Origin: Pseudomonas arsenicoxydans
GTDB lineage: Bacteria > Pseudomonadota > Gammaproteobacteria > Pseudomonadales > Pseudomonadaceae
Reading direction: 5' to 3'
DNA length: 64,000 nt
Assembly: GCF_900103875.1 (NCBI RefSeq)
Contig: NZ_LT629705.1
Span: forward strand, 5,217,001-5,281,000
The translations under genes and the position numbers were made by a program. The notes below the pieces were generated by a model. That model had not been told where the DNA came from, did no database searches, and saw only the letters and a list, made by a program, of their open reading frames with translations. This document shows positions 26,134 to 34,942 of this stretch, in pieces; position 1 is the first letter of the stretch, and each line of letters begins with the position of its first letter.

Positions 26134-26856
26134 TCAATGGAGCAGACGCGCAGGCGGCACGATGATGGACCCGCCCCCTACCCCGCTGAACAATTCCATC
26201 CGGGCGGCCACGAAAGCATCCCACGCCACCCGATGGGCAAACGTGGGTAGCGAGATGGCTTCTCCACAATCAAAATCCTCTAGCGCTGCGTCCACGATGG
26301 CCACTGCGCTCTGGAATTGGATCGGCTGTAACCCCGCATACAAAACGGCTTGAACACGTACGGCTACGTTATTGAAGCGCTGTTGCAGCGTGTCGGATAG
26401 CGAGAGCAGAAAAGCGCTACTCGCCGACTCTATGGCAGCGCCGGAACTCGCCTCGAACACGGGCACCAGGTTGATCACTGTTCCGGTGTCCCGTTTTACG
26501 AAACCATTCGCCAAGGCATAAGACAAGCATACGGGAGCTGTCACGCCCAAGGCGATTGTCGCCCCTATCTCATGCTCCTCCGTGATGTCGTGATGGTTGA
26601 TCAGCAACGTGATACTGGCGTCCTGGCTTAGTACGCTCTCAATGCGGAGCACTTCGGCGGACACTGCCAAATCGGCATTCAACACTTCAACAGAACGACC
26701 GCTGGAGTCGGTGAGCGATGCAGCGAGTGTCATTAATCGCGGCCGATTTTCCGCAATCAAAATCAAGTCGTAACCCCGCTGTGCCAGTCGATGGGCGAAA
26801 GCTGTGCCTATTGCGGTATCTGCGCCGGTTATGACGGCCGTGCCTTTATGAGACAT
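26134..26856 (-). CDS. SDR-fold protein lacking the catalytic Tyr-Lys pair
   Basis: From the ATG at 26856 (GGAGC upstream) the protein is 240 residues: MSHKGTAVITGADTAIGTAF carries a variant nucleotide motif, and the middle has a DxA-type strand end (VLNADLAVSAEV) and INHHDITEEHEIG where NNAG normally stands. At the active site the family pattern Y-x-x-x-K is replaced in SGAAIESASSAFLLSLSD: no Tyr or Lys is in place. It is therefore likely non-catalytic. An upstream in-frame start at 26982 adds 42 unlikely residues. It is divergent from the GlxA-type regulator at 27112 and may be its target. Confidence 0.75.
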   Translation of the reverse strand: MSHKGTAVITGADTAIGTAFAHRLAQRGYDLILIAENRPRLMTLAASLTDSSGRSVEVLNADLAVSAEVLRIESVLSQDASITLLINHHDITEEHEIGATIALGVTAPVCLSYALANGFVKRDTGTVINLVPVFEASSGAAIESASSAFLLSLSDTLQQRFNNVAVRVQAVLYAGLQPIQFQSAVAIVDAALEDFDCGEAISLPTFAHRVAWDAFVAARMELFSGVGGGSIIVPPARLLH

Positions 26857-27111
26857 GCGGTTTGCTCCAAAGGCGGGTGCATGAAATACGATCAGAGTAG
26901 AGAGCGCCTTAATGTCGGTAAAGGCCGTAAAACCATCGTTTTCGGCCTTCGCGCGCGCCGGCCCTACTGATTTACCCGGCACAAAACGCTAACCCCCTGG
27001 CGAAATCGCGGTTCTGCTTGCAGTCCCGCGATTTTCGCGCATGCTAACGTTTCGCATGTCACCAGGGTCCATGCGTCAAGCCAGTGTTCAACTGGGCGAA
27101 CGGGAGTCTTT

Positions 27112-28056
27112 ATGCAAAGTGTGGCGTTAATCGTACGGCCCGATTTTCAGTTGATGAGCCTGGCTGCGCTTTCAGCTTTCGAGTTTGCCAACCTGGCTGC
27201 GGGTGAAAAACTCTACGACATCAGCGTGCTCTCCGAGCATGGTGGCCTGGTCGCCAGCTCGCTGTTCACCTCGGTTGATACTCAGCAGTTCAACAAGACT
27301 GATTTCGATACCGTCTTGATCAGCGGTGCAATGGATCGCAGTTCGGCGTCGGACGGTATTCACTCCTTTCTGGTTGAAGCCAATGCCGATTCACGGCGGG
27401 TAGGTGCTTTGTGCGTCGGCGCTTTTGCGCTTGCCGAGTCCGGGTTGCTCGATGGGCGTCGAGCCACAGTGCACTGGGCTCGCGCCAAGGAAATGCGCGA
27501 CAGATTCCCTGCAATCAAGGTTGAAGAAGATCGCATCTTCATCATCGATGGCAAGATCTGGACCTCGGCGGGCATGACCGCTGCGCTCGATTTAACCATC
27601 GGTATGGTCGAGAAGGATTACGGTGCCGCACTGGCCCGGACCGTCTCGCAGCGGCTGGTGCTTTACCATCGCCGTGCGGGTGGGCAGTCCCAGCATTCGG
27701 CGATGCTGGAGCTGAGTCCGAGCTCCGACCGCATTCAGCAGTCACTGGACTTCGCTCGAAAAAACCTGCGTCGCGACCTTTCCGTAGAAGACCTGGCGGA
27801 TGCGGCGTGCCTGAGCCCTCGGCAGTTCAGTCGAAGCTTTCGCGAGCAGACCGGAAGCTCCCCCGCCAAGGCCATCGAAAACCTGCGGCTGGAGGCCGCC
27901 CGATTGATGATCGAACAGGGCCGTCTAACGCTCGAAGCGGTGGCCTCGGAGACCGGCTTTGGCGACCGCGAACGTATGCGCCGGGCCTTCCTGCGCGTAT
28001 ATGGCCAATCCCCGCAATCGTTGCGCCGGACCTTCGGTTCTAACGCCGACGTATAA
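27112..28056 (+). CDS. GlxA-type transcriptional regulator (DJ-1/PfpI + AraC)
   Basis: A 314-residue fusion: residues 1-190 form a DJ-1/PfpI domain (with VGALCVGAFALAESGLLDGR, the nucleophile-elbow Cys position) and residues about 205-310 form an AraC double helix-turn-helix (VEDLADAACLSPRQFSRSFR and LEAVASETGFGDRERMRRAF). These regulators sense small metabolites, for example in amino-acid or quaternary-amine catabolism. It is divergent from the SDR-like gene on its left, with about 255 bp between them, and convergent with the MFS gene on its right. Confidence 0.9.
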   Translation: MQSVALIVRPDFQLMSLAALSAFEFANLAAGEKLYDISVLSEHGGLVASSLFTSVDTQQFNKTDFDTVLISGAMDRSSASDGIHSFLVEANADSRRVGALCVGAFALAESGLLDGRRATVHWARAKEMRDRFPAIKVEEDRIFIIDGKIWTSAGMTAALDLTIGMVEKDYGAALARTVSQRLVLYHRRAGGQSQHSAMLELSPSSDRIQQSLDFARKNLRRDLSVEDLADAACLSPRQFSRSFREQTGSSPAKAIENLRLEAARLMIEQGRLTLEAVASETGFGDRERMRRAFLRVYGQSPQSLRRTFGSNADV

Positions 28057-28077
28057 GCTTCTATTTTTTCGCAGCAG

Positions 28078-28106
28078 AATAACGGCGGCCATTGGTCGCC
28101 GTTATT
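28078..28106. terminator. Hairpin between convergent genes
   Basis: A perfect 10-bp stem, AATAACGGCG at 28078-28087 and CGCCGTTATT at 28097-28106, with a 9-nt loop, lies between the convergent GlxA-type and MFS genes. The T-tract is weak on the plus strand and a run of six T (from the plus strand, TATTTTTTCG) lies on the left side, so terminator function is plausible but not certain. Confidence 0.5.
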
Positions 28107-28143
28107 CATTCTTGGAACGCTACTTTTTGAGCGTGCAGATTAT

Positions 28144-29355
28144 TTAATTTGAAGGCTGAAGTTGCGGTGCAGGTCGACGACCGGATGTGTAGGCCAGGAT
28201 CAAGGCCGTTGCTGTGCAGAGGGCGCTGACAAAGCCAAGGTTGGCCAACGAGCTGTAGTGCAATGTCAGGGAGCCAAGACCCGCACCCAGTGAGAAACCG
28301 AGGTACATGAAGGAGGCGTTGAGCGACAACACCACCGGCGCGCTCGCAACGCCAGCCACGCCGACCAGCCTCGTTTGCTGGGCAGGATAAAAAGCCCAGT
28401 GCGCCACGCCCCAGGCAGCGATGGCGAGGACAACCGGCACAATTACAAACTGTTTGTCGATAAAGTGCGGCGCCAGCGACAGGACGACGAACGCGGTAGT
28501 GGATGTCGCCAACGCTGGCAGGATCACTGCGCGCGGACCGCTGCGGTCTACCGTTCGGCCGCTGATGGCCAGGCCGATTGCGGCTGAAACACCCCAGCCA
28601 AATAGCACGAAGCCTATCGCCGGGCCATTTATCAGGGTGGTGGCCTCCAACAGCGGAGCGAGGTAGGTGTAAGTGGTGTAGCTCGCCATCGCCCACAACG
28701 TAGTGATCAGCAGCGTATGCAAAACCGCAGGCTGAGCCGCAGTTGAAATGCGCTGGCGCAGGCTGGCAGTAGCGAGTCCGGTTCCTATCTCACGTGGAAG
28801 GCCTATCAGCAAACCGGCAACGGCCAACGCGGCAATGATCGCGACGCTGCCGAACGTGGCGCGCCAACCCATTGCCGCTCCCAGCACGGTGCCCGCCGGA
28901 ACACCCAGGGCAATGGCGAGCGACAGTCCACCGTTGACGATAGCGATGGCGCGGCCTCGCTGTTCAGGCGGCACGACCACGCTGGCCAGTGCGTTCGCAC
29001 CGGGCACATACACTGCCGCCGCGAGCGCCAGCACCAGTCTCGCGGCCATCAACGACCAATAGCCACTGGCCGTGAAGGCCAGCAGATTGGCCACCGCAAA
29101 TAATGCCATGGCCCCAATCAGCAGCCTGCGCCGGTTCAGGTTCCCGGTCAGCGCAGCCAGCACTGGAGAACTCAGTGCATAGGCCAGGGCAAATACAGTG
29201 ACTAACTGGCCCGCCGTGGCAACGCTGACGTCGAGATCCTTGGCCATGCCGGGAAGCAGGCCCGCGATCATGAAGCTTTCGGTACCGACGGCAAACGTGC
29301 CTAAGGCCAGCCAATACAGCGGCCGGTTGCTTTTGATGTATTGGGTTGAGTTCAT
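28144..29355 (-). CDS. MFS transporter, DHA1-type drug/metabolite exporter
   Basis: A 403-residue inner-membrane protein with twelve hydrophobic segments, started at MNSTQYIKSNRPLYWLALGT (29355) rather than 15 codons upstream. The N-terminal TESFMIAGLLPGMAKDLDVS and the loop 2-3 region LNRRRLLIGAM are typical of the DHA1/AraJ-PbuE branch of the major facilitator superfamily, which exports small molecules by proton antiport. It is the last gene of a four-gene leftward operon with an alkene reductase (46 bp upstream), a hypothetical protein and an alpha/beta hydrolase. Confidence 0.85.
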   Translation of the reverse strand: MNSTQYIKSNRPLYWLALGTFAVGTESFMIAGLLPGMAKDLDVSVATAGQLVTVFALAYALSSPVLAALTGNLNRRRLLIGAMALFAVANLLAFTASGYWSLMAARLVLALAAAVYVPGANALASVVVPPEQRGRAIAIVNGGLSLAIALGVPAGTVLGAAMGWRATFGSVAIIAALAVAGLLIGLPREIGTGLATASLRQRISTAAQPAVLHTLLITTLWAMASYTTYTYLAPLLEATTLINGPAIGFVLFGWGVSAAIGLAISGRTVDRSGPRAVILPALATSTTAFVVLSLAPHFIDKQFVIVPVVLAIAAWGVAHWAFYPAQQTRLVGVAGVASAPVVLSLNASFMYLGFSLGAGLGSLTLHYSSLANLGFVSALCTATALILAYTSGRRPAPQLQPSN

Positions 29356-29400
29356 GGTATTCCAGCTGTGGAAATGTGAATTAAGCCACCCGGGTCTCAA

Positions 29401-30510
29401 TCAAGCCGAAACTAGCGTCGGATAGTCCGTGTAGCCCACTTCGGCGCCGCCGTAAAAAGTGTTGCGGTCGTACGCGTTCAATTCAGCACCGGATTTGAAA
29501 CGAGCGGCCAGATCCGGGTTGGCAATGAACATGCGCCCGTAAGCGATGGCATCGGCATCCCCGGCAGCAATCGCTTCGCTGCCACTCTGCGCGGTGTAGC
29601 CTCCCGCCGAGATCACCGGTCCTTTAAAAAGACGGCGGAATAATCGAGCGTTGTTGGCGACATCCAAACTCAGGTCATCACCCAGGCCTACCGACGAAGC
29701 GCGAGGCTCGATCAAATGCAGATAAGCGACGCCACGCTCGCTCAATGCCTGGATGACATAGCTGAACAGGTCCGTGGGGTTGCTTTCCTTCATGTCATTG
29801 AAATTGCCCGACGGCGACAGACGTACCCCCACTTTGTCCGCGCCGATGGTGTGGGCGATCGCATCGACCACATTCAGAAGCAGGCGAGCGCGGCCTGCTA
29901 TCGAACCGCCGTAGGCATCTTCACGCAGGTTGCTGTTGTCCTGAAGAAATTGGTCGAGGAGGTAACCGTTGGCACTGTGAATTTCGACCCCATCAAAGCC
30001 TGCGGCCATCGCATTTTCAGCGGCCTGACGAAAGTCATTGACGATGCCGGGCAGTTCATCGATGTCCAGAGCGCGCGGGGTTTCGAAAGGCACCAGCGAA
30101 AATTCGGGTGTGAACGCCTGGCCGTCGACCGGAGCCAATGCAGATGGCGCCACCGGCAAAGCGCCCTCGGGGCTATAGGAAGAATGTGAGGTCCGCCCGC
30201 TATGCACGATTTGCGCAATGATGCGCCCGCCTTGAGCGTGCACTGCCTTGGTCACTGCGGACCATCCGGCCACTTGCTCGGCCGAGTACAGCCCCGGCAT
30301 ATTCGGATAACCCATGCCCTGCACACTGACGCCCGTGGCTTCGGTAATGATTAACGCGGCTGAAGCACGTTGAGCGTAATACTCGGCGCTCAGGGCAGTC
30401 GGTACGCCACCGGCAGCTGAACGCATGCGCGTCAGGGGGGCCATGACGATGCGATGAGGCAGTTGCAGCGAACCCAATCGCAGGGGGGCATAAAGATTTT
30501 CGATGGACAT
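29401..30510 (-). CDS. Alkene reductase, Old Yellow Enzyme family
   Basis: A 369-residue FMN-dependent ene-reductase, started at MSIENLYAPLRLGSLQLPHR (30510; GGAG upstream). Visible family features are PHRIVMAPLTRMRS near residue 20, the substrate-binding His/Asn pair in VEIHSANGYLLDQFLQDNSN near 180, and the FMN-phosphate region SAGGYTAQSGSEAIAAGDAD near 305. Such enzymes reduce the C=C bond of enones, maleimides or nitro compounds with NADPH. It is paralogous to the reductase at 32531-33637. Third gene in the operon from the motif-bearing promoter near 32240. Confidence 0.9.
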   Translation of the reverse strand: MSIENLYAPLRLGSLQLPHRIVMAPLTRMRSAAGGVPTALSAEYYAQRASAALIITEATGVSVQGMGYPNMPGLYSAEQVAGWSAVTKAVHAQGGRIIAQIVHSGRTSHSSYSPEGALPVAPSALAPVDGQAFTPEFSLVPFETPRALDIDELPGIVNDFRQAAENAMAAGFDGVEIHSANGYLLDQFLQDNSNLREDAYGGSIAGRARLLLNVVDAIAHTIGADKVGVRLSPSGNFNDMKESNPTDLFSYVIQALSERGVAYLHLIEPRASSVGLGDDLSLDVANNARLFRRLFKGPVISAGGYTAQSGSEAIAAGDADAIAYGRMFIANPDLAARFKSGAELNAYDRNTFYGGAEVGYTDYPTLVSA

Positions 30511-30601
30511 GAGCAAGTACTCCGCAATAGCTGAAGTCAAAAAGGGGTAATGAATTGCAGACGCAGGACTTGGGTTTCACCCAGCGTGGCGGACGAGCCG
30601 A

Positions 30602-31321
30602 TTAGCTGAAAATGAGCTTGCTGAAGTCCAGCGACACAAGCAAAGGCTCGGGGATTTTTTGCCCCGCTTCGTCGTAGGCGTAGATACGGCGTTTGGTCGG
30701 CATCATCAGACCCTGTACCTCGCAATAATCACTGACGTAGTTAGCGCCGGTAGCTCCGCCAAGAATGTCGACGGTGTAATCATGGCGACGCATCAGGCCA
30801 TCCGGCCCGAAGTGGGTGATCTGCTTGCGGGTATGGCTCTCGATATGATCAGGAAAGGTGACTTCCAGACGCCGCCATACTTCGCCGTTTTCCTTCCATG
30901 GCTCGATCTCCCTGGATTCGAAGCCGGGGTAGGTGTAGAGAAAAGGCGAAGTCAGGTAGGTCCACAACGCTTCGCTGGCAAAATAGGCCACATGCAGCAG
31001 GTCCCAAGGGCTTTCCAAGGTATGACCAACGAAGGAGTCGGCGGGTTGGTCGCGTTGTTCGACGATGGTTCCATCGAGGGTTTCCAAGGTCAGTTGACCT
31101 GGTAAGAACACGCTGCGTTGGTTCGGTCCGGCGAAGGGGGTGATGCTCAGGCGCTGGGTCTGCGTCTCGATATCCAGTTCTTTATCGAACAGCTGACCCG
31201 GCTGCTGCTTGAGGTGCCAGATAGCACCGTCGATCGAAACGTTGGCTCGCAGTTTTGCGAAGCTATTCCAGCAATCCAGGCCACCGTGGGCCTCAACGGC
31301 GAAAGCGAGTAGATCATTCAT
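30602..31321 (-). CDS. Conserved hypothetical protein
   Basis: A 239-residue protein starting MNDLLAFAVEAHGGLDCWNS (31321). No signal peptide or transmembrane segment. The sequence alternates strands with aromatic residues (LDGTIVEQRDQPADSFVGHT, LLHVAYFASEALWTYLTSPF) and ends in PEPLLVSLDFSKLIFS, suggestive of a beta-barrel lipid- or ligand-binding fold, but this is an impression only. I do not recognise the family. Its position between an alpha/beta hydrolase and an alkene reductase in one operon suggests a role in the same small-molecule pathway. Confidence 0.7.
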   Translation of the reverse strand: MNDLLAFAVEAHGGLDCWNSFAKLRANVSIDGAIWHLKQQPGQLFDKELDIETQTQRLSITPFAGPNQRSVFLPGQLTLETLDGTIVEQRDQPADSFVGHTLESPWDLLHVAYFASEALWTYLTSPFLYTYPGFESREIEPWKENGEVWRRLEVTFPDHIESHTRKQITHFGPDGLMRRHDYTVDILGGATGANYVSDYCEVQGLMMPTKRRIYAYDEAGQKIPEPLLVSLDFSKLIFS

Positions 31322-31397
31322 CAGGTGTGCTCCAAAAAGAGGTTTTATATCGATGCGCAAGGGTTCGGTAGGGATTTCACCGCGCCGGACCGGCGAC

Positions 31398-32078
31398 TCA
31401 GAGTGCGGCGCGAAGCACCAGTTCAGCGACTGCGCCAGGCTGGGAAATCATCGAGCAATGCCCAGCGTCAACCGTGGCCTGCACGGCTCCGATCTTGGTC
31501 ACAAACATTGATTGAAGTTCAGGCGGGATGGCGTTGTCTTGTGTCGCGAGCAGATACCAGCTTGGCTTGCTGTGCCAGGCGGCCTCGGTGACGGGCGTGG
31601 ATAAAGCCTCGGCAGAGGTTGGCCGCTGGTTCTTGAACAGTGCAACTTTCTCCTGTTCAGAGACGTCCTGGGCAAAGCCTTCAAAGACACCCGTGTGGGT
31701 CAAACTGAGGAAACCTTTTTCGTCCGGACGCAATTCCGCGCTCATTGGTGATGGCGCGACAAGGGCTGTCAGGCCAAGTGCCGACTCGCCGACATCAGGA
31801 ACGAACGCATTGATGTAGACCAATCCCGCGACGTTCTTGTGGACACCCGCCTGGGTAATCACCGCGCCACCGTAGGAGTGACCAACCAGCAACACTGGGC
31901 CGCTTTCTGCTTCGAGTGCCTCTGCGACCGCAGCCACATCTTCGTTCAACCTTGTCAGGGGAAGATGCACCACGCTGGTGGCGACCCCACCGGCTTCGAT
32001 CAACGCCCGGGCTTTGTCCCAGCAGTCACTGTCGGCCCAGGCGCCGTGGACAAAAATGGCTTTCTTGATAGCGGTCAT
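31398..32078 (-). CDS. Alpha/beta hydrolase
   Basis: A 226-residue serine hydrolase of the small esterase/hydroxynitrile-lyase-like branch. The oxyanion region AIFVHGAWADSDCWDK is at the N-terminus, the nucleophile elbow GHSYGG (Ser near residue 87) and the late catalytic His in VDAGHCSMISQPGAV. It has no signal peptide. First gene of a leftward four-gene operon; a long 5' region (about 130 nt) separates it from a -10 element that follows a 28-bp motif shared with two other promoters in the window. Confidence 0.9.
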   Translation of the reverse strand: MTAIKKAIFVHGAWADSDCWDKARALIEAGGVATSVVHLPLTRLNEDVAAVAEALEAESGPVLLVGHSYGGAVITQAGVHKNVAGLVYINAFVPDVGESALGLTALVAPSPMSAELRPDEKGFLSLTHTGVFEGFAQDVSEQEKVALFKNQRPTSAEALSTPVTEAAWHSKPSWYLLATQDNAIPPELQSMFVTKIGAVQATVDAGHCSMISQPGAVAELVLRAAL

Positions 32079-32210
32079 ATTGAACTCCCCTACGGGATAG
32101 CGAAGTTGAAATGGGTGGTGAAGATCCGCAGAAAAGAAGTACTAACTTCTGGCCGAGGCTCACCGTGAGGAGTGCGGAGCCTTAACTGCTCTGCGCTGCT
32201 CATGGGAAGT

Positions 32211-32266
32211 ATCTTGGGCTGTATAGGTTGAGGACATCGGTCGAAAAACCAACATTTCAAGCCATT
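32211..32266 (-). promoter_or_regulatory. Shared 28-bp promoter motif, copy A
   Basis: Plus-strand 32239-32266 begins GGTCGAAAAACC and ends ATTTCAAGCCATT. It holds the inverted repeat GAAA-N8-TTTC and matches copies B (34743) and C (39083) at most positions. On the minus strand the TTCGAC edge is followed by 23 nt and then CAAGAT (32211-32216) as a -10 candidate, at the same distance as in B and C. It precedes the alpha/beta hydrolase operon. No good -35 is present, suggesting dependence on an activator. Confidence 0.65.
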
Positions 32267-32463
32267 GTGTGTTGACCGAAAAAGGCGTTTTTTTTGGCGC
32301 GTGCCGAAGCGCCGCAGTGACCACATGTGTCGCTGAAACGAGTGGGTAGGAAGGGATGGAGACTAACGCCACTGGGACGCGTCTTCAGACGGTAAGGCCC
32401 TGACAGCTGAATTACATCCGGTAGGCAAACGATAAACGGGCTCATCAGAGCTCGTGTACAACC

Positions 32464-32487
32464 AAAAAGCCCCCATGAGGGGGCTTC
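32464..32487 (-). terminator. Rho-independent terminator after alkene reductase
   Basis: The stem AAGCCCCC/GGGGGCTT (32467-32474 and 32479-32486) with a 4-nt loop is followed on the minus strand by a T-run (TTTTTGG), about 45 nt downstream of the alkene reductase stop at 32531. Confidence 0.85.
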
Positions 32488-32530
32488 GTTTGGTCTCTAC
32501 GCTACAGCCGTTCGCGCTCGGCGAACGACG

Positions 32531-33637
32531 TTACGCAGTCGCTTCTTCTTTATAGAACTCGTAGTCGGTGTAACCCACTTCGGTACCGCCAAAGAAGGTC
32601 GGACGGTCATACGCGTTCAGCGGCAGGTTGTGGCGCAGGCGCTCCGGCAAGTCCGGGTTGGCGATGAAGTGGCGACCGAAAGCCACCAGATCGGCGTCGC
32701 CAGCCTGAAGGATGGCCTCGGCGGATTCGCCGTCAAAGCCACCGGCAGCAATGATCACGCCTTTGTAGTGTTTGCGCATCAGCTGGGCAGCGACCGGCGC
32801 CGGGTCGGCATTCTCATCCTCGATGTTGCCCAGGATGCGCGGCTCGATCAGGTGCAGGTAAGCCAGGTTCAGCGGCGCCAGTTGTTGCGCGACGTAGGTG
32901 AACAGGCCTTCTGGATCGCTGTCGCCCATGTCACCCCAGGTGCCGCTCGGGCCGACACGTACTGCCACCCGATCACTGCCCCACACCGAAATCAGCGCGT
33001 TGGTCACTTCCAGCAGAAAGCGTGCGCGGTTTTCGAACGAGCCGCCGTAGATGTCGGTGCGCTTGTTGCTGTTGTCCTGCAGGAACTGGTCGATCAAATA
33101 ACCGTTGGCACCATGCAGTTCCACGCCGTCAAAACCGGCTTTCACGCCACGTTCGGCAGCAGTGCGGAAGTTTTCTACCAGGCCTGCGATGTCTTCGATG
33201 GTCAGGGCGCGGTTCGGGGTATTGGGTACCCAACCTTCGGTGGTGTAAGCAACGCCGCCGTGCAGGACTTCCGATGGGCCGACGGGGATGCTGCCTGCAG
33301 GCTGCACGTCGACATTGGATTGGCGACCGGCATGATAAAGCTGCAGAAAGATCTTGCCGCCTTTAGCGTGCACGGCGTCAGTGACGTGTTTCCAGCCCGC
33401 GATCTGGCTGTCGTCAAACAGGCCCGGTGCGCCGAGATAGCCGTTGCCGTTTGGCGCGGCGATGGTGGCTTCACCGATCAGCAAACCGCCTTCGGAAGTG
33501 CGCTGGGCGTAGTACTCGGCCATCAGGGCGCCAGGACGAGCGCCCTCTTCGGCACGCATGCGGGTCAGCGGTGCCAATACAATGCGATGGGCGAAGGTGA
33601 ACCGCCCGACTTTAACTGGGGAATGAAGTTTGGACAT
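32531..33637 (-). CDS. Alkene reductase, Old Yellow Enzyme family (second copy)
   Basis: A 368-residue FMN ene-reductase of the NemA/xenobiotic reductase branch. It shows HRIVLAPLTRMRAEEGARPG near residue 18, the substrate His/Asn pair in VELHGANGYLIDQFLQDNSN near 180, and the flavin-phosphate loop AAGGFDGESAEAILQAGDAD near 300. It would use NADPH to reduce activated alkenes or nitrate esters. It is a single-gene leftward unit with its own terminator. It differs throughout from the paralogue at 29401, so the pair is not a recent duplication. Confidence 0.9.
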   Translation of the reverse strand: MSKLHSPVKVGRFTFAHRIVLAPLTRMRAEEGARPGALMAEYYAQRTSEGGLLIGEATIAAPNGNGYLGAPGLFDDSQIAGWKHVTDAVHAKGGKIFLQLYHAGRQSNVDVQPAGSIPVGPSEVLHGGVAYTTEGWVPNTPNRALTIEDIAGLVENFRTAAERGVKAGFDGVELHGANGYLIDQFLQDNSNKRTDIYGGSFENRARFLLEVTNALISVWGSDRVAVRVGPSGTWGDMGDSDPEGLFTYVAQQLAPLNLAYLHLIEPRILGNIEDENADPAPVAAQLMRKHYKGVIIAAGGFDGESAEAILQAGDADLVAFGRHFIANPDLPERLRHNLPLNAYDRPTFFGGTEVGYTDYEFYKEEATA

Positions 33638-33873
33638 GGTTGCCTCGATTGAAGTGTATGTGTAGAGCGATTGGATATCTGCCCGGGTCGATAGCCATGT
33701 GGCCTTTCGGGGTTGGGGCGCTTGGCATCAGTAAAGGTGATTTTCCGCAGTGGATAAATGGGCCGTGTTTCCCAACACTTCGGACTTTTTGGCTGTAATG
33801 CCGGTGATCATGGAGATCGAACTGTCGATGTTCGGATAACGGCGCCCGCACTCATGCAAGCGCCGCAGGTTGC

Positions 33874-34629
33874 TCACTGGGCGTAGAGTTCCAATACCTG
33901 TGTGTTGAACTCAGTGACAAAGGCGTGTTCATCCGCCCCGGCATTAGCGCGCATTGGCTTGGCCCGCTCGACCAGGATTTCCACCGCGTCCGTGCCCAGC
34001 ACCGCTATCGTCTCGGCAATGAACTCATCTAATGGCATCGCCAGTTCGACTTCGGAACTGTTCATCAACTCGGTACGTACCCATGGCGGCGCGATTTCCA
34101 GCACCTTGACCGAGGTATCGCGCAGCATGAAGCGCTGTGACAGTGCATAAGAATGCAGCGCCGCCTTGGTGGCGCTATACACCGCCGTCAGCGCCATGGG
34201 CACGAAACCGAGTACCGAAGAGGTGTACGCCACATAGGCGTCATCGGCCTTTTTCAGGTGCTCGATCAGCGCCGATGTCATGCGAATGGGGCCCATCAAA
34301 TTGGTGGTAACGGTCGACACCAGCAATTCGTCATCCACTTGGCCGGCCGCAGTGTCCGGCAACATGATCCCGGCGTTATTGATCAGCACGTTGAGCTGCG
34401 GGAATTCGCTGATCAACTGTTTCGCGACCGCGGTAATACTGGCGGGATCGGTAATATCCAGTTCGACCGCGTGCATGCCCGGGTTGGCCGCAACGACGGC
34501 TTCCAGATGGCCCTTGCGTCGACCGGAGATAATCACCTGGTTTCCCAGTTTGTGCAGTGCTTCGGCCAGCCCACGGCCAATGCCAGAACCGCCGCCGGTG
34601 ATGAAGATGGTGTTTTGAGTAAGTTTCAT
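33874..34629 (-). CDS. SDR family oxidoreductase (DltE-like)
   Basis: A 251-residue classical short-chain dehydrogenase started at MKLTQNTIFITGGGSGIGRG (34629; AGAGGA upstream), with the nucleotide motif TGGGSGIG, the NNAG motif (INNAGIMLP), catalytic Ser region YVAYTSSVLGFVP and the Y-x-x-x-K pair in VYSATKAALHSYA. The C-terminal half matches the DltE-like subgroup. A longer in-frame start (34797) would cover the promoter and is rejected. It is divergent from the LysR gene at 34943 and preceded by motif copy B. Confidence 0.9.
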   Translation of the reverse strand: MKLTQNTIFITGGGSGIGRGLAEALHKLGNQVIISGRRKGHLEAVVAANPGMHAVELDITDPASITAVAKQLISEFPQLNVLINNAGIMLPDTAAGQVDDELLVSTVTTNLMGPIRMTSALIEHLKKADDAYVAYTSSVLGFVPMALTAVYSATKAALHSYALSQRFMLRDTSVKVLEIAPPWVRTELMNSSEVELAMPLDEFIAETIAVLGTDAVEILVERAKPMRANAGADEHAFVTEFNTQVLELYAQ

Positions 34630-34942
34630 GGGTAAGTCCTCTGAGATTGCGCAAATGCAAAGCGTGAATGATTGAGAAAAAGGGCGGGTTGCCCGTGCTG
34701 TGAATTCAGGGTCTATGCTAGGCGCGAACAAAAAAGCACATGGGTCGAAATACCGACGTTTCAGGCCATTCGCTGGCTGCACGATTGGCAAACTCAAATG
34801 CAGAGCGTGCAGCCAGACTGGGCCGTCACTTCAGGTTCATGAAAGTTACCGGCCCCCATGAATAGCCGGTGTCCCTTCCCAATTCCCCCGCCCGCCTCTA
34901 CTCTGCATTGACCTTCCCTGCGCACCGAGCACACCTCAAATG
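34630..34942. other. Divergent intergenic region with motif promoter
   Basis: About 310 bp between the leftward SDR gene and the rightward LysR gene. It contains motif copy B and its -10 element. A repeated GCTGCACG/CGTGCAGC pair (34776-34816) can fold into a short hairpin. No small open frame with a convincing ribosome site was found. Confidence 0.5.
34715..34770 (-). promoter_or_regulatory. Shared 28-bp promoter motif, copy B
   Basis: Plus-strand 34743-34770 begins GGTCGAAATACC and ends GTTTCAGGCCATT, with the GAAA-N8-TTTC inverted repeat. On the minus strand TTCGAC is followed by 23 nt and then TAGCAT (34715-34720), the same hexamer at the same distance as copy C. The promoter reads into the SDR gene starting at 34629. 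Confidence 0.7.

Larger units (their letters stand above)
32079..32530. other. Intergenic: motif promoter and terminator
   Basis: About 450 bp without a gene between two leftward operons. It contains the shared-motif promoter (32211-32266) for the alpha/beta hydrolase operon and, nearer the alkene reductase, the terminator hairpin at 32464-32487. The stretch 32270-32460 shows no further recognisable element. Confidence 0.6.

Noticed and set aside
32630..33652. A 340-codon open frame on the plus strand
   Set aside because: It is antisense to the second alkene reductase; no family features.
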